Shown here: positions 1 through 8,256 of the stretch, one piece after another
Numbering within the stretch: the first letter of the stretch is position 1
Layout of the letters: every line of letters starts with the position of its first letter
Assembly: GCA_023511625.1 (NCBI GenBank)
Contig: JAIMBD010000019.1
Location: forward strand, 1 to 42,562
Source of the DNA: Bacillota bacterium
GTDB lineage: Bacteria > Bacillota > Sulfobacillia > Sulfobacillales > Sulfobacillaceae
DNA: 42,562 bases
Direction: 5' to 3'
Notes under the pieces: model-generated
What the model saw: the letters and a program-made list of their open reading frames with translations, nothing else
Told to the model about the DNA's origin: nothing
Databases searched by the model: none
Made by a program: the position numbers and the translations under genes

Positions 1-917
<917 letters not shown>

Positions 918-1442
918 CTAGTCGGTCCCCCAATCAGTGCTCCACAACGATTGGCAGAGGTCGCGGTAATGCGCGATGGCGCCGCGGATCACGGTGTCGA
1001 TCTCTTCGTCGCGCACCGACCGCACCACGCGCGCGGGGACGCCCACCACCACACTGCGCTCGGGCACTGCCATCCCTTCCGGGAGCAGGGCCCCAGCTCC
1101 GATGATGGAGTGGCGGCCGACCTTCACCCCTGTCATGAGGATGGCACCCATCCCGATGAAGACTTCGTCAGCCACGTCGGCCCCGTGAACGATGCTGCGG
1201 TGGCCTACCGTCACGCCCCGACCGAGGATGGTCGGCGTGGAGCCGTCAACGTGCAGGACACACCCGTCTTGAATGTTGGTCTCGGCTCCCACCCGGATCT
1301 CGGCGGTGTCGGCGCGCAACACCGCGTTGTACCAGACCGAAACCCTGGGACCCAAATAGACTTGGCCTACGAGGTAACTACCGGGGGCTAGATACACCGG
1401 TCCTTCAACCACCGGCCGGTAGTCGCCAAACGGTACCATCAT
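918..1442 (-). CDS. Gamma-carbonic-anhydrase-like hexapeptide-repeat protein
   Basis: The 174-residue protein is a left-handed beta-helix of the gamma-carbonic anhydrase family (Cam/CaiE/PaaY-like). It has the expected RAD motif near residue 45, then NIQDGCVLHVD and GHRSIVHG around residues 57-86. These supply the three zinc-ligand histidines of the family, so a zinc hydratase or related trimeric enzyme is plausible. Hexapeptide-type turns such as VGRHSIIGAGALL follow, and the C-terminal helix (IAHYRDLCQSL) is also typical. The start is the first of two adjacent ATG codons, behind a G-rich segment. It lies 210 bp downstream of the hydrolase gene on the same strand, with a hairpin between, so it may be transcribed separately. 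Family members often accompany catabolic genes; the substrate is unknown. Confidence 0.88.
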   Translation of the reverse strand: MMVPFGDYRPVVEGPVYLAPGSYLVGQVYLGPRVSVWYNAVLRADTAEIRVGAETNIQDGCVLHVDGSTPTILGRGVTVGHRSIVHGADVADEVFIGMGAILMTGVKVGRHSIIGAGALLPEGMAVPERSVVVGVPARVVRSVRDEEIDTVIRGAIAHYRDLCQSLWSTDWGTD

Positions 1443-1606
1443 ACGCCCTGCGTCCCCCCATGGAAAGCAAGATCCGGTTTCCGGCGCCGCAGCGGGCCCC
1501 GTTCCCTTTGCAGGGTTCCTTGAGCTTGCCGAGTGGAGCCGGCCGATTCCTTCTCGTTTTACGCGATCCGCTTGCGGCTAGACAAGGGTGGCGCAGGGGC
1601 GAAAGC

Positions 1607-1644
1607 GGGGAGGGCCCCCATCGTAGCGGCCGCGGGCCCTCCCC
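1607..1644 (-). terminator. Hairpin downstream of the hydrolase gene
   Basis: An 11-bp perfect stem (1607-1617 with 1634-1644, GGGGAGGGCCC and its complement) lies just after the hydrolase stop codon. On the minus strand it is followed only by GCTTTCG, a weak U tract. It may end the three-gene transcript before the gamma-carbonic-anhydrase-like gene. Confidence 0.45.
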
Positions 1645-1652
1645 CGAGGGCG

Positions 1653-2447
1653 TTACTCCGCCGTTAAAAAGTCGCAAACGAGGCGGTTGAACGTTTCGGG
1701 TTGTTCAATGGGTAGCCCGTGACCCCCTTCAAGCACCACCAACCGCGCATGGGGTAGCAACCGGGCTTCTTCCTCTCCGAGCTCCAGCGCGTTGACCGAG
1801 TCTTGCCGACCCCAGAGGATTAGCGTAGGTGCCTGAATATGAGGGAGTCGACGGAACAGGAGGTAGCGTTCGCGGTGGGCCGGATCGTTCATATGGCGAA
1901 GAATCTTCTCATAGGCCGCTACGGCCTGCGGCGTGACTTTAGCCAAGTCGCGGATGGCCAAGCGCCTCGGGTCTCCGCGTCCTTGGGGTAGCCGCCGCGC
2001 CCATAGCGTCTCGAGGTCGTCCAGAGAAGGGGGGCGGAAATGGGCCAAGCCCGGCAACGTCCGGGCCGCCATCCCGCCATTGGCCACCAGCACCAGTTTT
2101 TCGACCCGATTTGGGCTCTCGTAGGCGAATAGCGCAGCGACCCAACCTCCCATGGAGTGGCCGATTACGTGGCTTTTGGAGATGCCTAAGGCATCCTGCA
2201 GTTCGCGGACAAAATCGGTGAGATAGGCGAAGGAGTACTCGCGGTCAAACCGGTCTCCGGGTCCCCAACCCAGAAAATCGGGCGCGATAACCCTACCGAC
2301 CTTTCCGATCGCGTCCCAGTTCCACGCCCAACTGTCTCCGCCTTCCGTGATGCCGGCTCCATGCAACAGGAGAACGGGCGGCCCGTCGCCGCTTTCGAAG
2401 TACCGCGTGCGTCCGTGACTGAGGTCGACCCAGCATTCGCGTGCCAT
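1653..2447 (-). CDS. Alpha/beta hydrolase (meta-cleavage-product hydrolase type)
   Basis: The 264-residue protein has a complete alpha/beta-hydrolase layout: LLLHGAG oxyanion loop (about residues 26-32), nucleophile elbow GHSMGG (about 96-101), acid residue in LILWGRQD (about 210-217) and catalytic His in GGHGLPIEQP (about 242-251). The length and the order of motifs fit BphD/MhpC-type C-C hydrolases or related esterases. It starts 18 bp after the Rieske oxygenase stop, with an AAAGGGGA-type ribosome binding site, so the two are very probably co-transcribed. It could act on the product of the oxygenase, but no ring-cleavage dioxygenase is present in the window, so the carbon-carbon hydrolase assignment is inference. 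Confidence 0.9.
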   Translation of the reverse strand: MARECWVDLSHGRTRYFESGDGPPVLLLHGAGITEGGDSWAWNWDAIGKVGRVIAPDFLGWGPGDRFDREYSFAYLTDFVRELQDALGISKSHVIGHSMGGWVAALFAYESPNRVEKLVLVANGGMAARTLPGLAHFRPPSLDDLETLWARRLPQGRGDPRRLAIRDLAKVTPQAVAAYEKILRHMNDPAHRERYLLFRRLPHIQAPTLILWGRQDSVNALELGEEEARLLPHARLVVLEGGHGLPIEQPETFNRLVCDFLTAE

Positions 2448-2465
2448 CCCCCATCTCCCCTTTAA

Positions 2466-3779
2466 TTACGTCTGCCCAGCGCGCTGGGCTTCCGTAGCTT
2501 GAAGCCAGTCCGCGTCCTCTGGCAGGATCACGCCGCCGGAGCGGGTGCGATAGACCCAGGGCTCGTCGACTCCTGGGGGCGTAGTCCCTTCCTCGACGAG
2601 GTGTCTTACCGCTCCGAGTAGCCGACGCCGGACCCGGATCACCATCACATCGGAACTACCAAGGTGCTCCGAAGTCCGGTCGTAAATCGGGCCCATGCTC
2701 TCGGTCATGGCTTGGTCTTGGGTGTGGATACCGAAGATACCGCTGTAATCGGTCGTGCGCTGGCGCTCCCGGTTAAGACCGTAATCGTTGTCGGTATGCG
2801 CAGCGGTGCGAAACCGCCCTAACCAATCGCTGGTGTTGGGCAAGGCTGGAAGAAGCGGAGGACCGTCGCGGTTGTCCATCTTCCGACTCATGACATATCC
2901 TTCTTGGACCAAGGTCTTCTCGCGGTTCGGGTCCTGACTGCGATCCTCTTCCATGGAGAAGAACAAGGTATGGTGGTCGTCCATTGGCACCCAAGCTCGC
3001 GTCTCCACCTTTTTGCCCAGAACCCCCGTCGGGATGTGGGTGAAGCAAGGAAACAGAAATTGCGCGATGCGCCAGTAACGGTGGCCGGGTGTAGCCGGGC
3101 GCCACGCCCCGTACATGCAGCCGTATTCGGTGTCGACGACGGCGTAGCGCGGGGCTCGGTCTCTCAACGTATATTCGAGAAATGAGCCGGGAGTCACCTC
3201 CTCGGGCGTGACGGATCCCAGATGCAGAAAGCTGAAATGGGAGGTGTCGATATCCCCCTCCAGGGCCTGTAACCAGTTGCAATCGCGGATAAAGGCGCTG
3301 ACTCTAGCGCGCGCAGGGGGGAGTTGATTGGCTTCCAGATCGGGCAGCGGCGGCGGCGTGGCCCGAGGCCCAAGGTACGCCCAGACGATGCCTCCGCGCT
3401 CCGCGCAGGGGTACGCTCGCGCCTTGAGCTTATGCTTGAAGTCGCTCTCGGGGGGCTCGTTCGGCATGTCCAGGCAGCGACCGGCGACGTCGAATTTCCA
3501 CCCGTGGTAGACGCAACGTAAACCTCCGGCTTCATTGCGCCCGTAAAAGAGACTTGCCCCCCGGTGAGGGCAGTGGTTCTGGATGAGTCCCACTCGCCCG
3601 GACGTGTCGCGAAAAGCGATGAGGCGTTCTCCGAGGAGGAGCACGCGGACGGGGTTGCAGTCGGGGGCGGGCAGTTCGCTCGAAAGCAGGGCCGGCAACC
3701 AGTATTGGCGGAAAAGTTTCCCCATCGGGGTATCGGGTCCGACGTGGGTCAAAATTGCGTTATCTTGGGGAGAGAGCAT
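2466..3779 (-). CDS. Rieske non-heme iron oxygenase, alpha subunit (phthalate dioxygenase type)
   Basis: The protein (437 residues from the chosen ATG) begins MLSPQDNAILTHVGPDTPMG, the typical N-terminus of phthalate 4,5-dioxygenase-type oxygenases. The start at 3779 has AAGGAGGG about 10 bp upstream; an upstream in-frame extension to 3875 lacks family similarity. The Rieske [2Fe-2S] ligands are visible as CPHRG followed by CVYHGWKFD (about residues 66-90). The mononuclear iron site is seen in GDIDTSHFSFLHLG. Such enzymes need a separate reductase, which is not encoded nearby. Placement between an MFS transporter and a hydrolase suggests oxidation or demethylation of an imported aromatic or heterocyclic acid; the true substrate cannot be read from the sequence. 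Confidence 0.92.
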   Translation of the reverse strand: MLSPQDNAILTHVGPDTPMGKLFRQYWLPALLSSELPAPDCNPVRVLLLGERLIAFRDTSGRVGLIQNHCPHRGASLFYGRNEAGGLRCVYHGWKFDVAGRCLDMPNEPPESDFKHKLKARAYPCAERGGIVWAYLGPRATPPPLPDLEANQLPPARARVSAFIRDCNWLQALEGDIDTSHFSFLHLGSVTPEEVTPGSFLEYTLRDRAPRYAVVDTEYGCMYGAWRPATPGHRYWRIAQFLFPCFTHIPTGVLGKKVETRAWVPMDDHHTLFFSMEEDRSQDPNREKTLVQEGYVMSRKMDNRDGPPLLPALPNTSDWLGRFRTAAHTDNDYGLNRERQRTTDYSGIFGIHTQDQAMTESMGPIYDRTSEHLGSSDVMVIRVRRRLLGAVRHLVEEGTTPPGVDEPWVYRTRSGGVILPEDADWLQATEAQRAGQT

Positions 3780-3865
3780 CGTCTGGTTATCCCTCCTTGG
3801 GAAGCTTAGGAAGAAATCCAGGATGCACCATCCAGGAGAAGAAGCCCGGGAGAACCGTTCGGGCA

Positions 3866-5155
3866 TTAGGACCAAGTGGCCGGATGGCGCGGTTCTTCAG
3901 CCGTGAGAGCGCCTTCCTCCAGCCGCGCCCGTGCGGGAATGCTCCGCCCCAGCAGGAGCAACAGTCCACCCACCAAGCCCACCGCCATGGCAATCAGAGG
4001 CGCCAGGGCTTCGTGGCCGCTCCCCATCAGGGCACCGAAGGCAGCAGTGGTGACGATCGAGGCGATGAAGGCACCGCCGAAGAGGATGCCGAACGCGCGT
4101 CCGCGAATCTCGGTCGGGTACGATTCGGCGATGTATCGCGACTGAGCGCCGCCGATGCCACCCAGGGTGAAGAAGGACCAGCCGGCCACCAGAACGAAGA
4201 CCCAGGTGGCGCCGCCCGGCCGGGATAGCAAGGCCATGGCCGCCGATCCCAAAAGCAGGGAGAGGAAAGCCACGTTGCGGCTCGGGAGGTGGTCGGTGAT
4301 GCGGCCGAGGACGATTCCCCCCAATACCGAAAAGAGGCCTTCCAGGGTTACGGCCAAGGAGGCGGTCCCGATGGCCAAGTGTTGATAGGTGGTGAGAAAC
4401 GTCACGCCGAGGGCTAAAAAGAACACCGACTGGAGGTTGCCGGCGAACCCGTACGCTAAGAGTGCCACCGTGGTCCGCCGAAATCGCGGCTGGAAAAAGA
4501 GCCGCCACTCGTCGCGAAAGGCGCGGGCGGTACTCCGGCGCTCCTGGGCGGCGGTGAAATACGGGGTTTCCCGAAGAAGTCCCCCGGCGAGCGCGACGAT
4601 GGGGAGGGCAGCGAAGCAATAAAGGTACATCCAGCGCCAATGTCCGCTCGGCAATACCGCGTGGGCGACCAATCCTACGATGATGGAGCCGAAGGTAAAC
4701 CCGACGCCGGCGATGCCCATCAAAAGGCCGCGCACGTCGTCAGGTGCTTCTTCGCTGACCAGGGCAGGACCCGTGATCTGCGGGGCGAGAGAGACCCCGG
4801 CCGCGATTCCCACCACGGCGTACGCACCGGCACTGCTCACCAGGGCCGTCATTCCCGTGATCACCCCTGCTGCCAACACGGCGCCCTGAAAGCCGCGTTT
4901 TCGGCCAACGCGGTCGAGGATGGGACCCAGGGCGAAGTTGGTCAACACCGTGAGCACAAAGGAGCCGCTGAAGATCAGTCCAGCCTGCGCCACCCCGAGG
5001 TGCAGGGATTTTAGGATCAAGGGGAGCGTCACATCACGGGTCACGGAGGCAAAGCCAGACAGGATCTCCCCCAACACCACCACGGCACAGAGGACCGCCA
5101 CATACCCGCGTCGGCGGTAGACCAAACGCCCCACCCGAATGGTTTCCTGCTCCAT
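3866..5155 (-). CDS. MFS transporter, aromatic acid/metabolite symporter type
   Basis: The protein (429 residues from ATG 5155) has about twelve hydrophobic segments. It carries the major facilitator loop motif GPILDRVGRKRG after the second segment and a related RITDHLPSR stretch in the second half. The start at 5155 is chosen because AGGAGG stands 6 bp upstream; a longer frame begins at 5197 without a good site. It is the first gene of a minus-strand run, 86 bp before the Rieske oxygenase. By context it imports the oxygenase substrate, like members of the aromatic acid:H+ symporter or metabolite:H+ symporter families. The family is certain, the cargo is inference. Confidence 0.9.
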   Translation of the reverse strand: MEQETIRVGRLVYRRRGYVAVLCAVVVLGEILSGFASVTRDVTLPLILKSLHLGVAQAGLIFSGSFVLTVLTNFALGPILDRVGRKRGFQGAVLAAGVITGMTALVSSAGAYAVVGIAAGVSLAPQITGPALVSEEAPDDVRGLLMGIAGVGFTFGSIIVGLVAHAVLPSGHWRWMYLYCFAALPIVALAGGLLRETPYFTAAQERRSTARAFRDEWRLFFQPRFRRTTVALLAYGFAGNLQSVFFLALGVTFLTTYQHLAIGTASLAVTLEGLFSVLGGIVLGRITDHLPSRNVAFLSLLLGSAAMALLSRPGGATWVFVLVAGWSFFTLGGIGGAQSRYIAESYPTEIRGRAFGILFGGAFIASIVTTAAFGALMGSGHEALAPLIAMAVGLVGGLLLLLGRSIPARARLEEGALTAEEPRHPATWS

Positions 5156-5500
5156 CCCTCGCCTCCTCCTGTCCCTTGCCGGATTTTGTAAGAACATTCC
5201 CTCTAGAGCGCGAAGACGATTCGATTATCGCGCGGCGGGATCCCGGCACGCATCCCTCGAACGAGGGGAAGGCGGGGAGAGGACGGCGGCGGTCAAAGAT
5301 ACTGCTCCCCTGGGTCCGAGATTTCCCCAACCCTGCCTCCTCCGGGCAAGAGAGCCTTGGGATAGCGGGAATGAAAGCACAAAAATCCGGTTGACGATAG
5401 AGAAGGCGCTTTCATACCATGATTCACGTAGAAATTTTCAGGATAGTGATGGAGCTGGGTGCCGCCCCCGAGTGTCCTGGGCGGGGAAAGGAGGGGCCCA
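5156..5500. other. Divergent intergenic region between MFS and LuxR-type genes
   Basis: This 345-bp stretch separates two divergently oriented genes. It contains a plausible promoter for the rightward regulator gene (5391-5419) and, for the leftward operon, only a GATAAT-like element near 5237 without a clear -35 partner. I see no coding frame. As the shared upstream region it is the natural place for the small LuxR-type protein to bind, which is inference. Confidence 0.5.
5391..5419 (+). promoter_or_regulatory. Candidate sigma-A promoter for the LuxR-type regulator
   Basis: TTGACG (5391-5396) is followed after 17 bp by ATACCA (5414-5419), or after 16 bp by CATACC. It lies about 80 bp upstream of the regulator start and in its orientation. 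The -35 is strong and the -10 is mediocre. Confidence 0.4.
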
Positions 5501-5764
5501 ATGTCGGGAGCAGTCGATGGAACCCGCGAGGGGGCGTCGCCCGTGGTGGAACGCCTGACCCCGCGCGAGGCCGAAGTGTTGCGGCTGGTCGCGCAGGGGC
5601 TGCGCGACCAGGATATCGCCGACGTGCTTCACATCAGCCTCTATACAGTGAAGGACCATCTCAAGCGGGTCTACAGCAAACTCGGCGTACCTTGCCGGGT
5701 CCAGGCCGTCAACAAATTTATGGGCCGGGAACCAAAAGAGTCGGTGGGTGCTCGGACCTCTTGA
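5501..5764 (+). CDS. Small LuxR/GerE-type helix-turn-helix regulator
   Basis: The 87-residue protein is almost entirely one GerE-like DNA-binding domain. It opens with [16 protein letters not shown], and the recognition part is [20 protein letters not shown]. No receiver, PAS or ligand-binding domain precedes it, so it is a stand-alone HTH protein. ATG 5501 is preferred over GTG 5459 because AAAGGAGGGG precedes it at good spacing. It is divergent from the MFS-Rieske-hydrolase operon, so it is a candidate local regulator of that operon. How it would sense a signal without a sensory domain is not evident. Confidence 0.82.
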   Translation: MSGAVDGTREGASPVVERLTPREAEVLRLVAQGLRDQDIADVLHISLYTVKDHLKRVYSKLGVPCRVQAVNKFMGREPKESVGARTS

Positions 5765-5794
5765 AGATGGACGTGGTGGCCGGGGAAAACGCAA

Positions 5795-5824
5795 GGCCCC
5801 TGGCCCCTTTATCGGCCAGGGGCC
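5795..5824 (-). terminator. Terminator between convergent genes
   Basis: A perfect 11-bp stem (5795-5805 GGCCCCTGGCC with 5814-5824) has an 8-nt loop. On the minus strand it is followed by TTGCGTTTT, so it best serves the FAD oxidoreductase gene ending at 5872. It may also stop the rightward regulator transcript. Confidence 0.65.
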
Positions 5825-5871
5825 GGGGTTCTGCGTCCATGCGGGTTCCCCCCTCCCCCGCAAAAACCGGA

Positions 5872-6444
5872 TCAGCTGCGCGGCGCTTGATAGACGTCGT
5901 GGTCGACGTAGCGCTCGCCCTTGCGCGCGCTCAAGAGGTTGATGGCCACTTTCGCCCCGTCGCCAGCGGTGATGATGGTGTGCATGCTGACGCCGGCAAC
6001 GGTGCCCGCCGCCCAGATGCCGTCGATGGAGGTGCGGCCTTCTGCGGTCACCTCGATGATGGTCTTGATGCGCGGCTCGGTGCCTGGCTTGGTGCGAAGG
6101 CCGATGCGCTCGGCGAGGTCGGTGTATAGGCCGGTGGCAAAGATGACCTCGCGGGCTGCATACGCCCCCTGGTTGGTGGCGAGGGTGAAGTGGTCTTCCT
6201 CGCGCCGGACGTCTTCGACCGAAGCCGAGACCATCTCCGCCCCAAGCGCGGCAGCCTGTTCCTTGCCGCGGTCCACAAGGTCTGGCCCGATGATGTCGGG
6301 CGCCCCGTAATGGTTTTTGATGAGCGCCCGTCGGGTGACGCTGAGCCCGTTGTCGAACACCACCGTCTTCAGCCCCGCCTTGGCCAGGAAGATGGCCGCG
6401 CTGGCTCCGGCCGGACCGGCACCGATCACCGCCACGTCGTACAT
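5872..6444 (-). CDS. Short FAD-dependent thioredoxin-reductase-like protein
   Basis: The 190-residue protein starts MYDVAVIGAGPAGASAAIF, a dinucleotide-binding GxGxxG motif for FAD. It ends with GIWAAGTVAGVSMHTI and DGAKVAINLL, the second FAD-contact region of thioredoxin reductases. ATG 6444 is chosen because the FAD motif must lie at the N-terminus and AAGGCGGG precedes it; the longer frame to 6510 adds unrelated residues. It is much shorter than classical TrxB (about 310). The NADPH-binding domain and its CxxC active site are absent, and I see no cysteine in the protein. It may be half of a two-component reductase, or a partner of another electron carrier. Confidence 0.82.
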   Translation of the reverse strand: MYDVAVIGAGPAGASAAIFLAKAGLKTVVFDNGLSVTRRALIKNHYGAPDIIGPDLVDRGKEQAAALGAEMVSASVEDVRREEDHFTLATNQGAYAAREVIFATGLYTDLAERIGLRTKPGTEPRIKTIIEVTAEGRTSIDGIWAAGTVAGVSMHTIITAGDGAKVAINLLSARKGERYVDHDVYQAPRS

Positions 6445-6570
6445 CGCATTCCCGCCTTTCTCATCCACGCGGAGGATTTCCGCTCCCCATCCCTGTCCAC
6501 GGCACGCCACGGAAGGGCCCTGATCTGGTTCCGGCGGCCGTGGCGCACGCTCTCACCCTACCACCGCCGC

Positions 6571-6630
6571 CTGACCTCTCCTGACCTCTCCTGACCTCTC
6601 CTGACCTCTCCTGACCTCTCCTGACCTCTC
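6571..6630. repeat. Six perfect tandem copies of a 10-bp unit
   Basis: The unit CTGACCTCTC occurs six times head to tail without a mismatch. On the minus strand the unit reads GAGAGGTCAG. The array begins at the stop codon of the P450 gene (the TGA overlaps the last unit on the plus strand) and lies in its 3' untranslated region. It is too short and spacerless for CRISPR. Slippage would change copy number without harming the reading frame of the P450. Confidence 0.95.
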
Positions 6631-7999
6631 ATGGTAGGGCTTCGGCCACCGTTCGGGGGTCGGCACGGGCCGGCAGGGGTTCGAGCCGAAGCGAAAGCCC
6701 GTACTTCGGGCGCAGGGTGATGAGCGGCTCCGGCACCACCGGAGGCTTGGGCCACGGGGAGAGCCACGCCACCTGTCCCAAGATGGGCAAGAGGAGCGCC
6801 ATCTCCAAGAGGGCGAAGGGCCGCCCGATGCAAAGGCGGGGGCCGGCACCGAACGGGAAATAGGTGAGACCCGGCCCCGGGGGATAGCTGCGGTCAAGCC
6901 AGCGGTCGGGCCAGAAGCGCTCGGGCTCGGGGTGATAACGGGGATGGCGGTGCATCACCCACTGGCTCATCACCACTTGGGTTCCGGCGGGGAATTCGTA
7001 TCCCCGCAAGGTGAAGGGCGCCACGGCCTGCCGCGCCATCATCCACGCCGGGGGATACAGCCGAAGCCCCTCCTGAATCACGGCCTGGGTGTAAGGCAGG
7101 CGCTCCACCGTTCCGGGGTCGGGGGAGCGACCGTGCAGAACTTCCTCCCACTCCTGGTGCAGCCGCTCTTGCACCTCGGGGTGTTGGGCGATGAGGTAGA
7201 AGGTCCAGGCCAGTCCGTTGGCGGTGGTTTCGTGGCCGGCCAAGAACAAGGTCATGACCTCGTCCCGCAGTTGGGCGTGGCTCATGTGACCGCCGGCCTC
7301 ATCGGTGGCCGCCATCAGGCGGTCGAGGACATCGCCTGCGGTCTTGCCCGTCGCTTCGCGCTGGCGGATGATGTCGTAAATCACCGCATCCAGCCGGCTC
7401 AACGCGTGGCGGAAGCGGCGGCTGGCCGGCGTGGGAAGCCAGGTGGGCAGCGGCACGAAGGCTCGGATGCGCCGATTGGTGTAGCGCATCAAGGTGCCGA
7501 GGTCGGCGTGGACCTGGTCGGCCAAGGGGCCGACCTCGACGTTGAACAGGGTTTTGCCGGCAATGGCCAGCGCCAGGCGCGTGGTGTCGCGGGCCACGTC
7601 GCGCACTCCCCCGGCCCGCCACTCCTCGGCTAGGGCTTCACCCACCCGCACCATGTCGCGGGCGTAACTTGCGAGGCGGTCGCGGTGAAAGGCGGGCTGG
7701 GCCAAGCGGCGTTGCCGCTGCCAGAACTCGCCTTCGCTGGTGAGAAGCCCGTTGCCGAGCACTGGGCGCGTGAACTGCAACCCGCGCCCTTTGATGAACT
7801 TCTTATGCTGGGTGATGAGGATGGCGGCGATATCCTCGGGATGGCTCACCAAAAGGAAGCGGCGCGGGCCCACCTGGATATCGGCGAGGTCGGTCTTGCG
7901 CGCCACGTCGGTGAAAAAGGCGAGCGGGTCGCGGCGCAGCGCCCAAAAGGTGCGAAATCCGGGTCCTCCTACCGATGTTGGCACCGGGCGATCCTCCAT
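6629..7999 (-). CDS. Cytochrome P450 monooxygenase
   Basis: The 456-residue protein shows all P450 hallmarks. These are the I-helix oxygen-activation motif AGHETTANG (about residues 252-260), the K-helix ExxR in QEGLRLYPP (about 310), and the heme loop FPFGAGPRLCIG with the axial Cys at residue 390. It resembles soluble bacterial fatty-acid or terpene-type P450s related to CYP102-like heme domains, but lacks a fused reductase. No ferredoxin or ferredoxin reductase gene is adjacent except the short FAD protein downstream on the same strand (185 bp beyond the stop). An extended -10 element lies upstream. The substrate is unknown. Confidence 0.95.
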   Translation of the reverse strand: MEDRPVPTSVGGPGFRTFWALRRDPLAFFTDVARKTDLADIQVGPRRFLLVSHPEDIAAILITQHKKFIKGRGLQFTRPVLGNGLLTSEGEFWQRQRRLAQPAFHRDRLASYARDMVRVGEALAEEWRAGGVRDVARDTTRLALAIAGKTLFNVEVGPLADQVHADLGTLMRYTNRRIRAFVPLPTWLPTPASRRFRHALSRLDAVIYDIIRQREATGKTAGDVLDRLMAATDEAGGHMSHAQLRDEVMTLFLAGHETTANGLAWTFYLIAQHPEVQERLHQEWEEVLHGRSPDPGTVERLPYTQAVIQEGLRLYPPAWMMARQAVAPFTLRGYEFPAGTQVVMSQWVMHRHPRYHPEPERFWPDRWLDRSYPPGPGLTYFPFGAGPRLCIGRPFALLEMALLLPILGQVAWLSPWPKPPVVPEPLITLRPKYGLSLRLEPLPARADPRTVAEALP

Positions 8000-8053
8000 G
8001 CGCGTCTCCCCCCTTGCTGGTGGTCTCGGCGTTTTCGTCGGGGCTTTCTAGGT

Positions 8054-8062
8054 ATTGTACCA
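8054..8062 (-). promoter_or_regulatory. Candidate extended -10 promoter of the P450 gene
   Basis: On the minus strand TGGTACAAT (TG, one base, then TACAAT) stands 55 bp before the P450 start. No good -35 hexamer is at 17 bp, consistent with an extended -10 promoter. Confidence 0.35.
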
Positions 8063-8256
8063 CCCACGGAGATGGCCGGCGGTGCAGTGCGCCTCCTCCT
8101 TTTGGGGGATGCAAATGGGGCGGAATGGCCCAATGGGCCCCCGGCTTTTCGGAGGTTTTGGCGGGCCCTTGGGGCCATTAGGGTGAAGGTGACGCCCTCG
8201 GGGCGCGGTCGCTCTCCGGAGGGCGGCAATCGCGCGAGCCAAAAGGGGGTTTCTCG

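Noticed and set aside
6571-6630. CRISPR array
   Set aside because: The 10-bp units are contiguous, without spacers, and far shorter than CRISPR repeats. No cas gene is near.
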